From positions 4,248,001-4,312,000 of the forward strand of contig NZ_CP060388.1 in assembly GCF_014280435.1 (NCBI RefSeq): a stretch of DNA of 64,000 nucleotides, written 5' to 3'. The DNA comes from Sphingobium sp. KCTC 72723 (GTDB lineage: Bacteria > Pseudomonadota > Alphaproteobacteria > Sphingomonadales > Sphingomonadaceae). The position numbers and the translations under genes are program-made. Shown in pieces: positions 1 through 6,897 of the stretch. The notes beneath the pieces are model-generated. The model did no database searches and was not told the origin of the DNA. It worked only from the letters and a program-made list of their open reading frames with translations. Position 1 is the stretch's first letter. Every line of letters begins with the position of its first letter.

Positions 1-249
1 ACCGGCGCGCTGATCGGCGCGTTCACGGACGGCGACCTGCGCCGTGCGGTGACGGGCAAGCAGAACCTGACCGAAGCGGTGGGCCGGTTCATGACGCCGA
101 CGCCGCTGGCGGTCGGGCCGGAAGAACTGGCGCAGGAAGCGTTGCTGTTGATGCACGAACGCAATGTCATGCTGTTGTTCGTGTGCGATCGCGGGCGGCT
201 GGTCGGGGCGGTCCATATGCATGATTTGTTGCACGCCGGGGTCGCCTGA
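1..249 (+). CDS. kdsD: Arabinose-5-phosphate isomerase, C-terminal fragment (KdsD/KpsF family)
   Basis: This is the 3' end of a gene that begins before the window; 82 codons remain. The reading frame is open from base 1 and opens with TGALIGAFTDGDLRRAV, the signature of the first CBS repeat of KdsD/KpsF. A second CBS half follows (MTPTPLAV, then LLFVCDRGRLVGAVHMHDLL). The family converts ribulose-5-phosphate to arabinose-5-phosphate, the first step of Kdo synthesis, in the cytoplasm. The stop TGA at 247-249 overlaps the proposed start of kdsB, so the two are translationally coupled. The catalytic SIS domain lies outside the window, so a capsule-type KpsF paralogue cannot be told from the housekeeping KdsD. 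Confidence 0.88.
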   Translation, partial: TGALIGAFTDGDLRRAVTGKQNLTEAVGRFMTPTPLAVGPEELAQEALLLMHERNVMLLFVCDRGRLVGAVHMHDLLHAGVA

Positions 250-1055
250 GCCTTCTGGTCGTCATTCCCGCGCGGGCCGGGTCGTCCCGCCTGCCGCGCA
301 AGCCGCTGCGGTCGATCGCCGGGCGCACGCTGCTCCATCGCACCATTGCCATGGCACGCGCGGCCATTGGTGCGCGTGACGGCGTGGCGTTGACCGTAGC
401 GACGGATGATGACGAAATTGCCGATCATGTTCGTGCGGTCGGGTGCGAGGCAGTGATGACCGACAGCGCGATTGCGACCGGGTCCGGGCGGGCGCTGGCC
501 GCCGCGCTGGCGCAGGACGTCGTGCCGCAATTTATCGTGAATTTGCAGGGGGATTCGCCCTTTCAGCCGACCGGGGCGCTGGGGGCGGTGATCGCTGCGC
601 TGGAAGCGGGCGCGCCAGTTGCGACGCCGGTGATCGCGCTCGACTGGCGCGCGCTCGATGCGTTGCGCGATCATAAGACGCGCTCGCCGTTCAGCGGCAC
701 CACCTGCGCCCGCGCGCCCGATGGCAGGGCGCTGTGGTTTTCGAAAAACATCATTCCCGCGATTCGGGGCGAGGACGCCCTGCGCGCCAGCCAGCCACGG
801 TCGCCGGTGTGGCGGCATGTCGGCCTTTATGGCTATGCGCTCGATGCGTTGCGCGCGTTCGAGGCAGCGCCGCCGACCGTGCTGGAGGAATTGGAGGGGC
901 TGGAGCAGTTGCGGCTGCTGGAACTGGGCATCCCGGTGATGACGGTGCCGGTCGATCCGCCATCCTTCGATAGCAGCGGCATCGATACCGAGGCGGACAT
1001 TACCCGTGTCGAGGCGCTGATCGCGCTGCATGGCGACCCCACGCCGCCGCTGTGA
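246..1055 (+). CDS. kdsB: 3-deoxy-manno-octulosonate cytidylyltransferase (CMP-Kdo synthetase), unusual start
   Basis: KdsB activates Kdo as CMP-Kdo in the cytoplasm. The N-terminal nucleotide-binding signature VVIPARAGSSRLPRKPL is encoded from 258 onward, and NLQGDSPF, typical of the family's active site, follows. Length from 246 is 269 aa, close to the usual 245-260. The first ATG in frame is at 351, which would remove the signature. Between the in-frame stop at 222-224 and 351 there is no ATG, GTG or TTG. The likeliest start is therefore CTG at 246 (overlapping the kdsD stop) or CTG at 255. The gene is certain; its start is not. It overlaps the downstream phosphatase gene by one base. Confidence 0.85.
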   Translation: MSLLVVIPARAGSSRLPRKPLRSIAGRTLLHRTIAMARAAIGARDGVALTVATDDDEIADHVRAVGCEAVMTDSAIATGSGRALAAALAQDVVPQFIVNLQGDSPFQPTGALGAVIAALEAGAPVATPVIALDWRALDALRDHKTRSPFSGTTCARAPDGRALWFSKNIIPAIRGEDALRASQPRSPVWRHVGLYGYALDALRAFEAAPPTVLEELEGLEQLRLLELGIPVMTVPVDPPSFDSSGIDTEADITRVEALIALHGDPTPPL

Positions 1056-1642
1056 TGCGCCGCATCTTCATCATTCGCCATGGCAATACATTTGCTCCCG
1101 GCGAGCCTGCGCGCCGGGTGGGCGCGCGCACCGACATTCCGCTGGTGGAAAGCGGGCGGGCGCAGGCGCAGCGGCTGGGCGCGTGGTTCGCGGGGGAGGG
1201 GGTGCCGGTCGCGCGGCTGCTGACCAGCCCGCTGCTGCGCGCGCGCGAAACGGCGCAGGCGATTGCGCAAGCGTGCGATCATGCGCCCGACGGCACGCGC
1301 GACTGGCTGGGCGAAATCGACCATGGGCCGGACGAGAATCGCGTCGAGGCCGATGTGGTCGCGCGGATCGGCGCGCAGGCGATTGCCGACTGGGACGAAC
1401 GCGGCATCGCGCCCGATGGCTGGCTGGTCGATGCCGATACCCGCATCGCGGCGTGGCGGGCGTTCTTTGCGGAGGATGGCACGGGCGCGGACCTGCTGGT
1501 GACGAGCAACGGCGCGGCGCGATTCGCGCTGCTGGCGGCGGGGCGGCCGCTGGCCTCGCTCAAGCTGCGGACCGGCGCGTTCGGGGAGCTGGTGGTGGAG
1601 AAGGGCGCGGTGCGGGTGGTGCGGTGGGACGTGCGGCCATAG
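1055..1642 (+). CDS. Histidine phosphatase family protein
   Basis: A 195-aa cytoplasmic protein of the phosphoglycerate mutase-like (histidine phosphatase) superfamily. The catalytic RHG triad occurs at residues 8-10 (IFIIRHGNTF). A conserved LTSPLLRARETAQ block follows, which carries the second active-site Arg, and there is a later LLVTSNGAARF region. The canonical second His before GG is not obvious; a TSNG sequence sits where SHG is usual, so activity is not assured. The ATG at 1055 shares its A with the kdsB stop (TGATG), so it is co-translated with kdsB; a GTG at 1052 is also possible. The operon position suggests a sugar-phosphate substrate in Kdo metabolism, but that is inference. Confidence 0.8.
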   Translation: MRRIFIIRHGNTFAPGEPARRVGARTDIPLVESGRAQAQRLGAWFAGEGVPVARLLTSPLLRARETAQAIAQACDHAPDGTRDWLGEIDHGPDENRVEADVVARIGAQAIADWDERGIAPDGWLVDADTRIAAWRAFFAEDGTGADLLVTSNGAARFALLAAGRPLASLKLRTGAFGELVVEKGAVRVVRWDVRP

Positions 1643-1660
1643 GGGGGAGCGCTCTGACTC

Positions 1661-1690
1661 GTCATGCCAGCGCAGGCTGGCATCTCAGGC
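1661..1690 (+). repeat. 30-nt REP-like palindromic element, copy 1
   Basis: Unit of the form GTCAtgCCAGC-NNNN-GCTGGcaTCTCAGGC, lying 18 bp after the phosphatase stop. Same orientation as the copy at 1807 and inverted relative to the copies at 1743 and 2151. It could also act as a hairpin after the kds operon, but no T-run follows. Confidence 0.8.
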
Positions 1691-1742
1691 GGTAGCGTGC
1701 GCGCAATGCCTGTTCGCCCTTCTCAAGCCTCATCCTGCTATC

Positions 1743-1772
1743 GCCTGAGACCCCAGCTTTCGCTGGGGTAAC
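1743..1772 (-). repeat. 30-nt REP-like palindromic element, copy 2 (inverted)
   Basis: Inverted copy of the element at 1661 with core CCCCAGC-TTTC-GCTGGGG. With copy 1 it forms a head-to-head doublet around a 52-bp spacer, resembling a BIME-type arrangement. Confidence 0.8.
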
Positions 1773-1806
1773 GGTATAAGGGGTGGGGAGTGGACGCCCC
1801 CTCTCC

Positions 1807-1836
1807 GTCATGCCAGCGTAGGCTGGCATCTCAGGC
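1807..1836 (+). repeat. 30-nt REP-like palindromic element, copy 3 (left flank of GIY-YIG gene)
   Basis: Core GTCATGCCAGC-GTAG-GCTGGCAT followed by CTCAGGC. It lies 21 bp before the GIY-YIG start codon and differs from copy 1 at one position (G-T for G-C in the loop). Confidence 0.8.
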
Positions 1837-1857
1837 GAAGGTGCGCAACAATAGGGC

Positions 1858-2148
1858 ATGGCGCGAGGCGGCTTCACTTACATCATGACCAATAAGGCAA
1901 GGGGCGTCCTGTATATCGGCGTCACGGCAGACCTTGCCGCGCGGGTCGAACAACATCGCACTGGCACGGGTTCTGCCTTCTGCAAGAAATATGGCCTGAC
2001 GCGCCTTGTCCTTGCCGAACCGCATGATGACATCATATTCGCCATTGCCCGTGAGAAAGCACTCAAGGCATGGAAGCGTGCATGGAAAATCCGGCTCATT
2101 GAGGAGAGCAATCCCGAATGGCGTGACCTCTCAGACCTTATCATGTGA
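1858..2148 (+). CDS. GIY-YIG nuclease superfamily protein
   Basis: A 96-aa single-domain GIY-YIG protein of the small YhbQ-like type. The GIY motif appears as TYIMTNK (residues 7-13) and the YIG motif as LYIGVT (18-23). The conserved Arg (R29) and the following H are present in the run ARVEQHRTG. The C-terminal part REKALKAWKRAWKIRLIEE matches the helical end of this family, where a Glu ligates the catalytic metal. Such proteins are predicted DNA endonucleases with unknown physiological role. The gene is bracketed by inverted REP-like elements at 1807-1836 and 2151-2180, only 2 bp after its stop, so gene plus flanks look like one unit. No clear Shine-Dalgarno sequence precedes the ATG. Confidence 0.9.
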   Translation: MARGGFTYIMTNKARGVLYIGVTADLAARVEQHRTGTGSAFCKKYGLTRLVLAEPHDDIIFAIAREKALKAWKRAWKIRLIEESNPEWRDLSDLIM

Positions 2149-2150
2149 CC

Positions 2151-2180
2151 GCCTGAGACCCCAGCCTGCGCTGGGGTGAC
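2151..2180 (-). repeat. 30-nt REP-like palindromic element, copy 4 (right flank of GIY-YIG gene)
   Basis: Inverted partner of copy 3, with core CCCCAGC-CTGC-GCTGGGG and TCTCAGGC on the complementary strand. It begins 2 bp after the GIY-YIG stop codon. Confidence 0.8.
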
Positions 2181-2307
2181 GGAGAAGGGGCATCCGTTCC
2201 CAGGCAGAGAAGCGAAAAGGTGCAATGACCCCAAATGGTCGTTTTTTGCCATCCTCCCCTCGCAGGAGAGGATTTTTATTCCCTGCACATCTCGTAACCA
2301 ACCAACG

Positions 2308-2877
2308 TCAATTCCTCCGCTGCGGCACCGTGAACGTCCCCGTCACGCGCCCGCCGCCGCTACCCACGGCACCCGGCGCGCCGCCCGATGCGCGACCATC
2401 GACCGTGGAGCGCCCGGTGTTGAGGTCCATGACCAGCCGTCCGCCGGTCAACCGGTTGGCCCCTTGCGTCAGCGACACATTGCCCAGCATGGTGATCAGC
2501 TTGCTGTTGAGGTCGTAGATGGCGACATTGCCGCGTGCGGTCTGGTCCGCCTTGGTCACGACGACATTGCCCGATGCGTCGATGCGGTCGATGTCCACGC
2601 CATTGGTGCCGCCGCTTGGCTGCTTGCTGTAGGCGACGGTCATGCGCGCGGCGTTGAGCGTCATGCCGGCCTGCGTCACTTCGACATTGCCGGACACGAC
2701 GACGCGGTCGGCGCGGTCCTGTACCTCGATCCGGTCGGCGTTGAAATTGACCGGGGCGTTGCTGTCATGGTTGCGCATCACCTGCGCATCGGCACCAGCG
2801 AACATGGCACTGGCGAACATCAGGCCAGCGGCACCCACGGCACCGATCGGCAGGAGGAATATGGAGGCTTTCATCAC
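2308..2877 (-). CDS. lptA: Lipopolysaccharide-type export periplasmic bridge protein LptA
   Basis: A 189-aa OstA-like protein. An N-terminal hydrophobic stretch (about residues 6-30, ending near ADAQ) fits a Sec signal peptide. The mature part starts with VNFNADRIEVQDRADRVVVSG, the classic OstA/LptA beta-jellyroll entry, and repeats such as ASGNVVVTKADQTARG and LGNVSLTQGANRLTG follow. LptA forms the periplasmic bridge carrying glycolipid to the outer membrane. It overlaps lptC by 4 nt, so both are read from one mRNA. Sphingomonads usually carry glycosphingolipids in place of LPS, so the carried lipid may differ from enterobacterial LPS. A second ATG one codon in (2874) is an equal start candidate. 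Confidence 0.9.
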   Translation of the reverse strand: MMKASIFLLPIGAVGAAGLMFASAMFAGADAQVMRNHDSNAPVNFNADRIEVQDRADRVVVSGNVEVTQAGMTLNAARMTVAYSKQPSGGTNGVDIDRIDASGNVVVTKADQTARGNVAIYDLNSKLITMLGNVSLTQGANRLTGGRLVMDLNTGRSTVDGRASGGAPGAVGSGGGRVTGTFTVPQRRN

Positions 2878-3521
2878 TTCCGCCCTTTGAGGCCATTTTG
2901 TTCGATGCGCAAGCTGGCCCGGCCATTCAGGGTCACCGTGCGCGCGGCCATGTCCGCTTCCAGATGGTCGCCGCTGAACGTGCCAATGGGGATGCGCCCG
3001 TCGACCCGGCCCGCGCTGCGCATCCGCCGGGTTTTGAGGTCAATGCCCACGTCGCGCGTGGTCAGGCGATATCCGCCCGCCGCTTCGAATTGCACCGGGC
3101 CTTCTATGCCCACCCGCTCGGTTTCCATGTCGTAGCGGCCCTTTTGCGCGGTGAGCGTGGCGGGGCCATCGGACAGGAGGATGCGCGCGGACATGCTGTT
3201 CAAATCCACGACCGGCTCGCGCGAGCTTTTCTGCACGGCCGATCCCGCGCGCAGGGAAAAGGGCTGCCCCTTGCTGTCCTGCCCGCGATAGAGCGCTTCG
3301 GTCACGCGCATCCGTTCCTTGGCCACTTCGACCTTATTCTTGTCGAGGACGAAGCTGACCTTGTCGCCGCCGGTGAAGGGCGCGGTGGCCAGCAGCGCGC
3401 TCAGCACGCCGACCGCCACGGGCAGCCAGTTTTTGAGCGTGCCGACCAGACGGTCATGGCTGCCCCCCGGCTGCGCCCATTGACGGCGCACATCGCGTTG
3501 CTGATCGGCCTGAACGGACAT
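2874..3521 (-). CDS. lptC: LPS export ABC transporter periplasmic protein LptC
   Basis: A 215-aa bitopic protein. A hydrophilic head of about 30 residues is followed by one membrane segment (about residues 31-47, LPVAVGVLSALLATAPF). The periplasmic YrbK/LptC domain contains VTEALYRGQDSKGQPFSLRA and GPATLTAQKGRYDMETERV. LptC receives glycolipid from the LptBFG transporter and passes it to LptA, the next gene. Stop overlaps the lptA start by 4 nt. An RNase D-like gene lies 21 bp upstream on the same strand, an arrangement common in alphaproteobacteria, so the three are probably one operon. Confidence 0.9.
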   Translation of the reverse strand: MSVQADQQRDVRRQWAQPGGSHDRLVGTLKNWLPVAVGVLSALLATAPFTGGDKVSFVLDKNKVEVAKERMRVTEALYRGQDSKGQPFSLRAGSAVQKSSREPVVDLNSMSARILLSDGPATLTAQKGRYDMETERVGIEGPVQFEAAGGYRLTTRDVGIDLKTRRMRSAGRVDGRIPIGTFSGDHLEADMAARTVTLNGRASLRIEQNGLKGRK

Positions 3522-3542
3522 GATGGCGAGCGCTCGCTTCCC

Positions 3543-4160
3543 TTACATATGCGCGAAAATGTCGATCTCCGGCCAACCGGCCAGGTCGAGCGCGGCGCGG
3601 TGCGGCAGGAAATCGAAACAGGCCTGCGCCAGTTCCATGCGGCCTTCGCGGATCAGGCGCTTGTCGAGTTCGGTGCGCAGCGCGTGGAGGAAGCGCACGT
3701 CCGACGCGGCATAATCTTTTTGCGCGTCCGACAGATTGGGGTTGCCCCAGTCGCTCGACTGCTGCTGCTTGCTGATGTCCTGGCCCAGCAGTTCGCGGAC
3801 CAGTTCTTTCAGTCCGTGGCGATCGGTATAGGTGCGAATCAGGCGCGATGCGATCTTGGTGCAATAGACAGGCGCTGCGACCACGCCCAGATAATGCTGG
3901 ATCGCGGCAATATCGAACCGGCCGAAATGATAGAGTTTCAACCGTTCCGGGTCGGCCAGCACGGCGCGCAGGTTGGGCGCGGCATAATCGCTGCCCGCGC
4001 TGAACCGCACCAGATGTTCATCGCCCTTGCCATCGCTGATCTGGACCACGCACAGGCGGTCGCGCGGGGTGATAAGCCCCATGGTTTCGGTGTCTACGGC
4101 GATCGGGCCGGGGGCAAGCACGCCTGCGGGCAGATCTTCTTCATGGAAATGGACGGTCAT
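3543..4160 (-). CDS. RNase D-like 3'-5' exonuclease
   Basis: A 205-aa DEDDy exonuclease. Exo I carries the Asp-Glu pair in AVDTETMGL (about residues 22-30). Exo II is the Asp in YHFGRFDIAAIQ. Exo III is the Tyr/Asp pair in DYAASDVRFLH. It is about half the length of E. coli RNase D and lacks the HRDC domains, as is usual for the short ribonuclease D of alphaproteobacteria. Predicted to trim RNA 3' ends in the cytoplasm. It is the first gene of the rnd-lptC-lptA group on the minus strand. The start ATG at 4160 is the only good one. Confidence 0.88.
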   Translation of the reverse strand: MTVHFHEEDLPAGVLAPGPIAVDTETMGLITPRDRLCVVQISDGKGDEHLVRFSAGSDYAAPNLRAVLADPERLKLYHFGRFDIAAIQHYLGVVAAPVYCTKIASRLIRTYTDRHGLKELVRELLGQDISKQQQSSDWGNPNLSDAQKDYAASDVRFLHALRTELDKRLIREGRMELAQACFDFLPHRAALDLAGWPEIDIFAHM

Positions 4161-4400
4161 GCCACCCCCCTATGCGTAAAGCGGCGCGCTCGCAATCGGC
4201 GCGTTCGGTCGGGGTTCGCGCGGCGCGATATATCGCGTTAAAAACACAAGGTGACGTGATCGGTGAAAATCATTCGCGCTGTCCCGAAAAGTTGATATAG
4301 TGATTCCCAAACCCGCCTTACGCGGTGGATTGTGCATGTCATTCGCCCGACATGTTTTGTCCGATTGGTCTTGGGGCGAAGCGAAAGTGACTAACAGGGC

Positions 4401-5276
4401 ATGAGTTTTGACAGAGGTCGCCGCGGCGGGCGCGGCAAGGATAAGCGCGACGGTTTCGGCGACGACAACTTTTACGACCAGGGCGCTGGCGGCGGTGGCG
4501 GTGGTCGCGGCGGTTTTGGCGGCGGCTTCGGCGGCGGTGATCGCTTCGGCGGCGGTGGCGGCGGTGGCTTCGGCGGCGGTGATCGCTTCGGCGGCGGCGG
4601 CGGCGGTGGTGATCGCGGCGGCTTCGGCGGCGGCGCGCCCCGTGGCGGCGGCTTCGGCGGCGGCGGCGGTGGTGGTTTCGGCGGCGGCGGTGGTCGCGGC
4701 GGAATGCCGGCCCAGGTCGTTGGCGAAGGCACTGGCGTCGTTAAATTCTTCAACGGGCAAAAGGGCTTCGGCTTTGTCGTGCGTGATGATGGCGGCGAAG
4801 ACGTGTTCGTACACATCAGCGCAGTCGAGCAGGCTGGCCTGACCGGCCTGGCCGAAGGTCAGCAGCTTGGTTTCACGCTGGTCGATCGTGGTGGCAAGGT
4901 GTCGGCGACTGACCTGAAGATCGAAGGCGAACCGCTCCCCGTCACCGATCGCGGTCCGCCGCGTGAACCGCGCGAACCGCGCGCCGGTGGTTTCGGTGCA
5001 GCGCCCGGCGGCTTTGGCGGCGGTGCGGACCGTGGTGGCCCGCAGCGTCAGCTGACCGGCGAACGCTCCAGCGGCACGGTGAAGTTCTTCAACGCGATGA
5101 AGGGCTTCGGCTTCATTCAGCGCGATGACGGCCAGCCCGACGCATTCGTCCACATCAGCGCCGTCGAACGCGCTGGCATGGCCGCCCTCAATGAAGGCGA
5201 CCGTCTGGACTTCGAACTGGAAGTCGATCGTCGCGGCAAATATGCTGCGGTGAATCTCCAGTCGAAGGCCGACTGA
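4401..5276 (+). CDS. Tandem cold-shock-domain protein with glycine-rich N-terminus
   Basis: A 291-aa nucleic-acid-binding protein. Residues 1-107 are a low-complexity glycine-rich head with repeated GGGFGGGDRFGG units and RGG-like steps. Two cold-shock domains follow. The first, about residues 112-175, carries GVVKFFNGQKGFGFV (RNP1) and DVFVHIS (RNP2). The second, about 223-288, carries GTVKFFNAMKGFGFI and DAFVHIS. A short Gly/Pro/Arg linker joins them. Double-CSD proteins are common in alphaproteobacteria; a glycine head of this length is unusual and recalls plant and eukaryotic RNA-binding proteins. Role as RNA chaperone is inferred from the domains. A rho-independent terminator lies about 40 bp downstream. 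Confidence 0.9.
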   Translation: MSFDRGRRGGRGKDKRDGFGDDNFYDQGAGGGGGGRGGFGGGFGGGDRFGGGGGGGFGGGDRFGGGGGGGDRGGFGGGAPRGGGFGGGGGGGFGGGGGRGGMPAQVVGEGTGVVKFFNGQKGFGFVVRDDGGEDVFVHISAVEQAGLTGLAEGQQLGFTLVDRGGKVSATDLKIEGEPLPVTDRGPPREPREPRAGGFGAAPGGFGGGADRGGPQRQLTGERSSGTVKFFNAMKGFGFIQRDDGQPDAFVHISAVERAGMAALNEGDRLDFELEVDRRGKYAAVNLQSKAD

Positions 5277-5318
5277 GCCAGCGACGGATCATCCCTGTCC
5301 GCAGGGAGAGAGATAAAG

Positions 5319-5349
5319 AAGGGTCGTCCGAAAGGGCGGCCCTTTTTTT
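5319..5349 (+). terminator. Rho-independent terminator after cold-shock gene
   Basis: AAGGGTCGTCC-GAAA-GGGCGGCCCTT hairpin (one G-G mismatch, GNRA loop) followed directly by a run of seven T. It starts 42 bp after the stop codon of the cold-shock gene. Confidence 0.85.
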
Positions 5350-5684
5350 GCGTTCGAGGGTCGGGGATGGGATCCCCCGGTCCGCTGCCGAGGACCGATG
5401 TTTTAAGATGGCGGAACTTGCGCCGGTATGACTGCGTATGGATTTGGGCGCAGGGCCAAAAGCGCCCTTCCTTTGCGATGCAGGGGCGGCTTCCATGTGC
5501 TGCAATCGCGAACAAAGCCTGTCCGCAAGCATCCTGCTTCGTAAGAAAATGTTGCTTTATCGGGCTATTCGCCGCGTACGCACGCCTGCTGCGGCACAGC
5601 AATATTATCTTACATCCCGGCCACGCATCCATCTTGCCGACTTCCTAGTTTGGATGAACGCAACACAGGATGGAGTGCATAGTC
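5350..5684. other. Gene-poor interval
   Basis: 335 bp between the cold-shock terminator and the next start codon. Somewhat less GC-rich than its surroundings. I see no convincing coding frame, RNA gene or repeat; it presumably holds the promoter of the small membrane protein gene. A Shine-Dalgarno-like GGATGGAG occurs at 5668-5675. Confidence 0.5.
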
Positions 5685-5951
5685 ATGAATCAGTCGGACA
5701 ATAAGGATCGTCGCACGCTGATCGAGAAGGCGGCAGGATCGCTCATGCTGCTTTGCTTCGGTCTGGGCAGCCTGGCCTTTCTGATCGCGATCGACCGGGC
5801 CGAATGGTTTGCGGTGCGTCCCGCTTCGGGCGTTGCTTTGGCGATGGCCAATGCGTCGGATAAATATGCCGATAATGCGACGGAAGCAGCCAGCGCGGCG
5901 TCCACCGGCGCGTTTCGCGCGACGCAGGGCGCTGCTGTCGGCGCGAACTGA
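5685..5951 (+). CDS. Small single-pass membrane protein, unknown function
   Basis: An 88-aa protein that I do not recognise. A charged head (MNQSDNKDRRTLIEKAAG) precedes one hydrophobic segment at about residues 20-38 (LMLLCFGLGSLAFLIAI). An alanine-rich, mildly acidic tail follows, predicted outside the cytoplasm. The ATG at 5685 was chosen over an in-frame ATG at 5670 because GGATGGAG lies 9 to 10 nt upstream of it. It is followed 51 bp later by the bestrophin-like gene on the same strand, so the two may be co-transcribed. Confidence 0.6.
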   Translation: MNQSDNKDRRTLIEKAAGSLMLLCFGLGSLAFLIAIDRAEWFAVRPASGVALAMANASDKYADNATEAASAASTGAFRATQGAAVGAN

Positions 5952-6002
5952 CGCGGTGTATTTGCCCCGTCAGCTTCGTCCAATTCGGCAACAGGCCATA
6001 TC

Positions 6003-6887
6003 ATGATCGTCACCGCGACTCCGGGCATCAAGCAGATCATCCGCGAGGTATGGAAGCCGCTGGCGCTGCTGTTCGTGTGGGACGTGATCGTCACGGTCAC
6101 CTATTTCCTCATGCCCTTCACCGCGCCGTCGCTGCCTTTGACTCTGTTCGGCTCCGCGCTGGTGCTGTTTTTGGGGTTCCGCAGCAATTCGGCCTATCAG
6201 CGCTGGTGGGAAGGGCGCGGGCTGTGGGGGCTGATGATCAACGCCAGCCGCAATCTGGCGCGGCAGGCGCGTAATTTCCTGCCCGAGGAGGCGCGGACAG
6301 AAAAGCGCGGACTGGTCAAGCGCCAGATCGCCTATGTCCACGCGCTGCGGTGCCAGTTGCGGCGGCAAAAGCCCGATAGTGACGTGGCGCGATTTCTGTC
6401 GAAGGGTGACGCGGATCTGGCGCTGGCGCGCGTGAATGTCGCCAACGGCATATTGGACGGCACCGGGCGGCGCATTGACGAGGCGCGGCAGCGCGGCTGG
6501 ATCGACACGATTCAGCAGGCGGCGATGGAAGCGGTGCTGGTGGACATCGCCAATGCGCAGGGCGGGATGGAGCGGCTGAAGAACACGCCGTTGCCGGTGC
6601 AATATCGTTTCTTTCCGACGCTGTTCACCCATTTGATGTGCATCTTGCTGCCGATCGGGCTGGTCGAGACGATGGGACTGGCGACGCCGCTGGGGTCCAC
6701 GCTGGCGGGCCTGATGTTCCTGGCGGTGCTGGCGATCGGCGATGATCTGGTCGATCCGTTCGACAATAGTCCGCATGATTTGCCGCTGAGCGCCATGTGC
6801 CGGACGATCGAGATCGACCTGCTTCAGGCGATTGGCGACGATGCGCCCCCGCCAATGCGGCCCGACAAGGAAGGGATATTGTGGTGA
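6003..6887 (+). CDS. Bestrophin-family (UPF0187) membrane protein
   Basis: A 294-aa polytopic protein. Hydrophobic segments near residues 17-40 (LALLFVWDVIVTVTYFLM) and 43-60 precede the family's signature FRSNSAYQRWWEGRGLWG. A second hydrophobic pair follows near residues 205-245 (LFTHLMCILLPIGLV, then STLAGLMFLAVLAIGDDLVDPF with the conserved DPF). Bacterial bestrophins form pentameric ion channels in the inner membrane. Length matches bacterial members (about 280-310 aa). It converges with the ScfR-like regulator gene, with only 10 bp between the stops. Confidence 0.88.
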   Translation: MIVTATPGIKQIIREVWKPLALLFVWDVIVTVTYFLMPFTAPSLPLTLFGSALVLFLGFRSNSAYQRWWEGRGLWGLMINASRNLARQARNFLPEEARTEKRGLVKRQIAYVHALRCQLRRQKPDSDVARFLSKGDADLALARVNVANGILDGTGRRIDEARQRGWIDTIQQAAMEAVLVDIANAQGGMERLKNTPLPVQYRFFPTLFTHLMCILLPIGLVETMGLATPLGSTLAGLMFLAVLAIGDDLVDPFDNSPHDLPLSAMCRTIEIDLLQAIGDDAPPPMRPDKEGILW

Positions 6888-6897
6888 GGCGCGTCCG

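Noticed and set aside
1963..1979. Sigma-54-like TGGCACGGGTTCTGCC inside the GIY-YIG gene
   Set aside because: It is within coding sequence with no flagellar or nitrogen gene downstream; likely chance.
4170..5153. Minus-strand open frame rich in Ala and Thr opposite the cold-shock gene
   Set aside because: It arises from the glycine codon repeats of the cold-shock protein read in reverse.
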